DNA of 22,805 nt from Emiliania huxleyi CCMP1516. Taxonomy: Eukaryota > Haptophyta > Isochrysidales > Noelaerhabdaceae. The notes beneath the pieces are model-generated. The model did no database searches. It was not told the origin of the DNA and saw only the letters and a program-made list of their open reading frames with translations. How positions within the stretch are numbered: position 1 is the first letter of the stretch; every line of letters begins with the position of its first letter. The stretch covers positions 1-22,805 of the forward strand of contig NW_005201391.1 in NCBI RefSeq assembly GCF_000372725.1, written 5' to 3'. Below are positions 20,387-22,805 of the stretch, piece by piece. A program made the translations under genes and the position numbers.

Positions 20387-20648
20387 GTGGGGTGCTAGTA
20401 TGAGACCGACCGATCCGTCGCAGTTCTCTTGCTCCAAGCGCTTGCGCTTCGGTCGGCGGTTAGTGGTGCACTAACCTCCGAGAAATCCATCGGGTCACTC
20501 CTCATCGCAAACCCTGTTACGGGAATGTACGTAAGAGCCACATAGCACATACACTGAAATAAAAATCTTCAGCGTGTTAGAATTCATCAGCGAATCCGTC
20601 GGCTCTCGTTGGGGAGAGAGAGAGATTTTCAATACCAAACAACTCTAA

Positions 20649-20875
20649 CATGTTGTCTCGTTTTGGCGAGGGCAGGATGGTGAAGTGGCAGATCCACCTG
20701 GACCTCCAGTGTCCGCACTGCAAGAGGGTCCTCGAGACCTCGACCAGCTCGACGACCTCAAGCAAGGCTGCCTTTTGGGGACGAGTACGAGATCTCGGTC
20801 GTGCTGACCGCGCTGCCCTTTCATCACAACGCCTTCTAGTTCTACGCCATGGGCCCCATGCAGGGCGCCTGTAGC
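20649..20875 (+). pseudogene. Decayed DsbA/thioredoxin-fold (CPHC) gene fragment
   Basis: Frame 1 from the ATG at 20650 gives VKWQIHLDLQCPHCKR, typical of the first strand and CxxC active site of DsbA-like oxidoreductases. The reading then shifts: LDQLDDLKQGC is in a second frame, and FGDEYEISVVLTALPFHHNAF with a following in-frame TAG, then FYAMGPMQGAC, is in a third. At least two frameshifts and one stop interrupt what would be one continuous domain, so this is a pseudogene or fragment unless cryptic introns are present; spacings are too short for that. Its 5' flank (20612-20648) is repeated in inverse orientation at 9318-9350, which suggests a copied or transposed segment. Confidence 0.6.
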
Positions 20876-21137
20876 CGTTGAGTCCCTGGCTGGCATTTGG
20901 CCGGCGGGCCGGCGGCCGGCCGGCGCGACTCGTCGCGCCATCGACCTCTTCGCTCCGAGAGAACATGCATGGGTGGCGTTCCGAGCGTGTTCAACACGCT
21001 TTTACCCAACCATTAACAACACATAGGCGACACTTGACACGCGACCGCCGAAATTCGCACAATGTCTAGTCCGAGCATTGTGATCCCTGGGCGAGGGTGG
21101 TGGCGTCCCCGTCGGGTACGTCATGCGGCTCTACCCT
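20876..21137. other. Convergent intergenic region
   Basis: GC-rich with a GGCCGGC-rich cluster (20898-20920). No gene seen. Confidence 0.5.
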
Positions 21138-22799
21138 CTAGGCGAGTTCATCGCGGGCCACTGCCACACCAGCGCGCAGCGGCGCGATGCCGCCCTCCCT
21201 CGCGATCGCCGCCTTGTTGGCATCGTTGACGGCGAGGACCGCCAGCGCCCCCGCGGCATTCTCCTTCTGCGCCTCCGTGCCGTCGCGAGCCAGCGCCACG
21301 AGCGGAGCAATGCCGCCCGCCTCCGCGATCGCCACCTTGTTGGCGTCGTTGGCAGCGAGGTTGCGCAGCGCCCCCGCGGCATTCTCCTTCTGCGCCTCCG
21401 TGCCGTCGCGAGCCAGCGCCACCAGCGGCGCAATGCCGCCCGCCTCCGCGATAGCCAGCCTGTTGGCGTTGTTGGCAGCGATGTTGAGCAGCGCCGCCGC
21501 GCCCCACTCCTTCTGCGCCTCCGTGCCGTCGCGAGCCAGCGCCACCAGCGGCGCGATGCCGCCCGCCTACGCGATAGCCAGCTCGTTGGCGTCGTTGGCG
21601 GCGAGCACCGCCAACTCCGCCGCCTCCGCCGCGGCCTCCTCCTTCTGCGCCTCCGTGCCGTCGCGAGCCAGCGCCACCAGCGGCGCAATGCCCGCCTCTG
21701 CGATCGCCACCAGAGCAGAGCTGCTGTCGTCGACGAGAATGGGCGTCAGGCGGGGCTCCGGCGTCGGCTCGACGAGGGGCGACATCGAGCGCCTCACCAC
21801 CTCCGGCTGCTCCGCACACTCGCGCTCTTCGGTCATGTCGGCTCGCCCCGCCGCGCCGCGTGCCCCGCGACCCTCCTTCCCATCTTCCGGCCGCCCCTCC
21901 TCGGGTGGGGGGCTTTCGTCGGTGGCGGCCTCAATCTGGGCAAGCTCCCTGGAGAGCGCCGCAATCTTCTCCCTGAGCGTGGCCTCCTCAATCTTCTCCC
22001 TGAGCGTGGCCTCCTCAATCTTCTCCTTGAGCGTGGCCTCCTGCGCCCTCTTCGCGTTTCGCGCGAGGTCGAACAGCAACATAGAGGAGTCGTTTGAGTG
22101 CTCGGTCACCACGGCGGTGCCGCCATCGTCCGCCATCCGCTGGAAGCGCGTCTCTCTACCACGCTGGAAGCCCCTCTTGGCCACCCAAGCCACTGCCACC
22201 ACCAACGCCGCCCCACACATAAAGGGCACGGCGGCGGCGCCACTCAGCATGCCTACGTCCCAAAGAGAGGACAGCAGCGACGGCGGCGGTGGAGACGGAG
22301 GCGGCGGTGAGGGCGGCGGTGAGGGCGGCGGCGGCGAGGGAGGCGCGGGCGGGCCCGGTGACGGTGACGGTGACGGTGGCGGGGGCAGAGGCGGTGACGG
22401 TGACGGTGGCGGGGGCAGAGGCGGTGACGGTGGCGGTGGCGGTGGCGGTGACGGAGCAGAGGGCGGCGGCGGTGACGGTGGCGGTGGCGGTGGCGGTGAC
22501 GGAGCAGAGGGCGGCGGCGGCGGCAGAGGCGAAGGCGGCGGCAGGGGAGGAGAGAGGATGACGACACAGCCCACCTCGAACGGCGAGCGGCACGGCGCGC
22601 GCCGCTCCTGTATGCTGTTCGCGCAGCAGAGCTGCGGGTAGGCAACGGCGCCCGGGTGAGGGCACGCGTCGCACCCGCCGCAGCTCACGGCGCAGCACGC
22701 GCCGCCGCCGCCGCTGACGATGCCGCACGCGCACGAGGGCGCGTCCTCGCGCCTGCCCGCGTCGCACTGCGCCTTGCCAAAGGCGAGAGTGCCTGCCAT
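21138..22799 (-). CDS. Cys-rich, Pro-rich, single-helix, armadillo-repeat protein; one in-frame TAG or an intron
   Basis: Reading from the ATG at 22799: a Cys-rich segment (residues 12-75; CDAG, CACG, CCAVSCGGCDACPHPG, LCC, PC) of a kind I recall from haptophyte proteins; a long PPPPSP hinge; a hydrophobic helix around CGAALVVAVAWVA; a triplicated coiled coil (KEKIEEATLREKIEE); an acidic linker; and armadillo-type repeats with the core GGIAPLVALARDGTEAQKE, period about 42 residues. This suggests an outer Cys-rich domain and an inner protein-binding ARM array. No signal peptide, so upstream exons may be missing. A TAG at 21567-21569 replaces the usual GAG of the repeat. Splicing 21695-21567 (GC-AG, 129 nt, phase 0) would remove it and give 510 residues; otherwise it is a nonsense mutation. 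Confidence 0.6.
21567..21695 (-). other. Candidate GC-AG intron made from one armadillo repeat, or nonsense-bearing exon
   Basis: Starts GCGGGCATTGCGCCGCTGGT, ends ATCGCGTAG, and the next exon starts GCGGGCGGCATCGCGCCGCT. The stretch itself codes for a repeat unit, so the intron, if real, arose from repeat duplication. Confidence 0.4.
22270..22555 (-). repeat. Low-complexity proline-codon tract
   Basis: GGCGGT/GACGGT/GGCGGC words on plus encode PPPP/PSP/SP stretches of the minus-strand protein, with internal tandem copies (for example two GGTGACGGAGCAGAGGGCGG units). Confidence 0.85.
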
Positions 22800-22805
22800 G
22801 TGTGC

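Larger units (their letters stand above)
18401..20648. other. Repeat-rich intergenic DNA, no gene supported
   Basis: Interrupted (CA)n at 18409-18439, alternating AT-rich and GC-rich tracts (18440-18720), moderately GC-rich sequence without recognisable features (18720-19880), SINE-like copies (about 19888-20205), and a 43-bp tandem duplication (20301-20386). Open frames here show no family features. Confidence 0.5.

Overview
This window looks like nuclear DNA of a GC-rich unicellular alga. A haptophyte of the Emiliania/Gephyrocapsa type is my best guess (inference). Genes are split by many very short introns, most of them with a GC 5' splice dinucleotide. Coding stretches run at roughly 65-70% G+C, CA microsatellites are long, and one protein has a Cys-rich ectodomain-like segment of a kind I recall from haptophytes. 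I see no operons, ribosome binding sites, tRNA, rRNA or CRISPR.

Layout. (1) 49-1337 (+): 3' part of a HPAT/SERGT-like glycosyltransferase in two exons. (2) 2457-3856 (-): four-helix membrane protein gene. It is head-to-head, 216 bp apart, with (3) 4073-7965 (+): a 13-exon, 945-residue multi-membrane-segment protein carrying a HET/TIR-like cytosolic domain. (4) 7966-11327: repeat-rich DNA with a 34-nt perfect palindrome, a dispersed repeat present as an intact empty site and as a copy interrupted by a SINE-like element, and a 180-bp tandem repeat. (5) 11328-11894 (+): small F-box-like gene. (6) 12248-17488 (-): a gene I reconstruct as 27 exons and about 1000 residues, apparently beta-propeller-rich at its N-terminus; identity unknown. 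(7) 17489-20648: one unresolved coding-like block, then CA, AT-rich and GC-rich repeat DNA and more SINE-like copies. (8) 20650-20875 (+): a decayed DsbA/thioredoxin-fold pseudogene. (9) 21138-22799 (-): Cys-rich/Pro-rich/membrane/coiled-coil/armadillo-repeat protein, interrupted by one in-frame TAG or split by an intron.

The most interesting signal is in the introns. Across three genes, and possibly a fourth, the bases at the start of an intron are repeated at the start of the next exon (direct repeats from about 5 to 35 nt). Cutting at the repeat, GC/GT...AG, keeps the reading frame at every one of the roughly 40 junctions tested. Many intron lengths cluster at 62-78 nt, and four 'double' introns of 134-138 nt divide at an internal AG into two units of about 66-72. 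Several introns at unrelated sites in one gene share interior sequence and fall into three families: a hairpin ending in GTGAACAG, a CGAGAT minisatellite, and GACATGTC/GACACGTC repeats. This looks like recent introner-type intron gain with target duplication. All splice boundaries are my reading of the genomic sequence; no transcript evidence was available.
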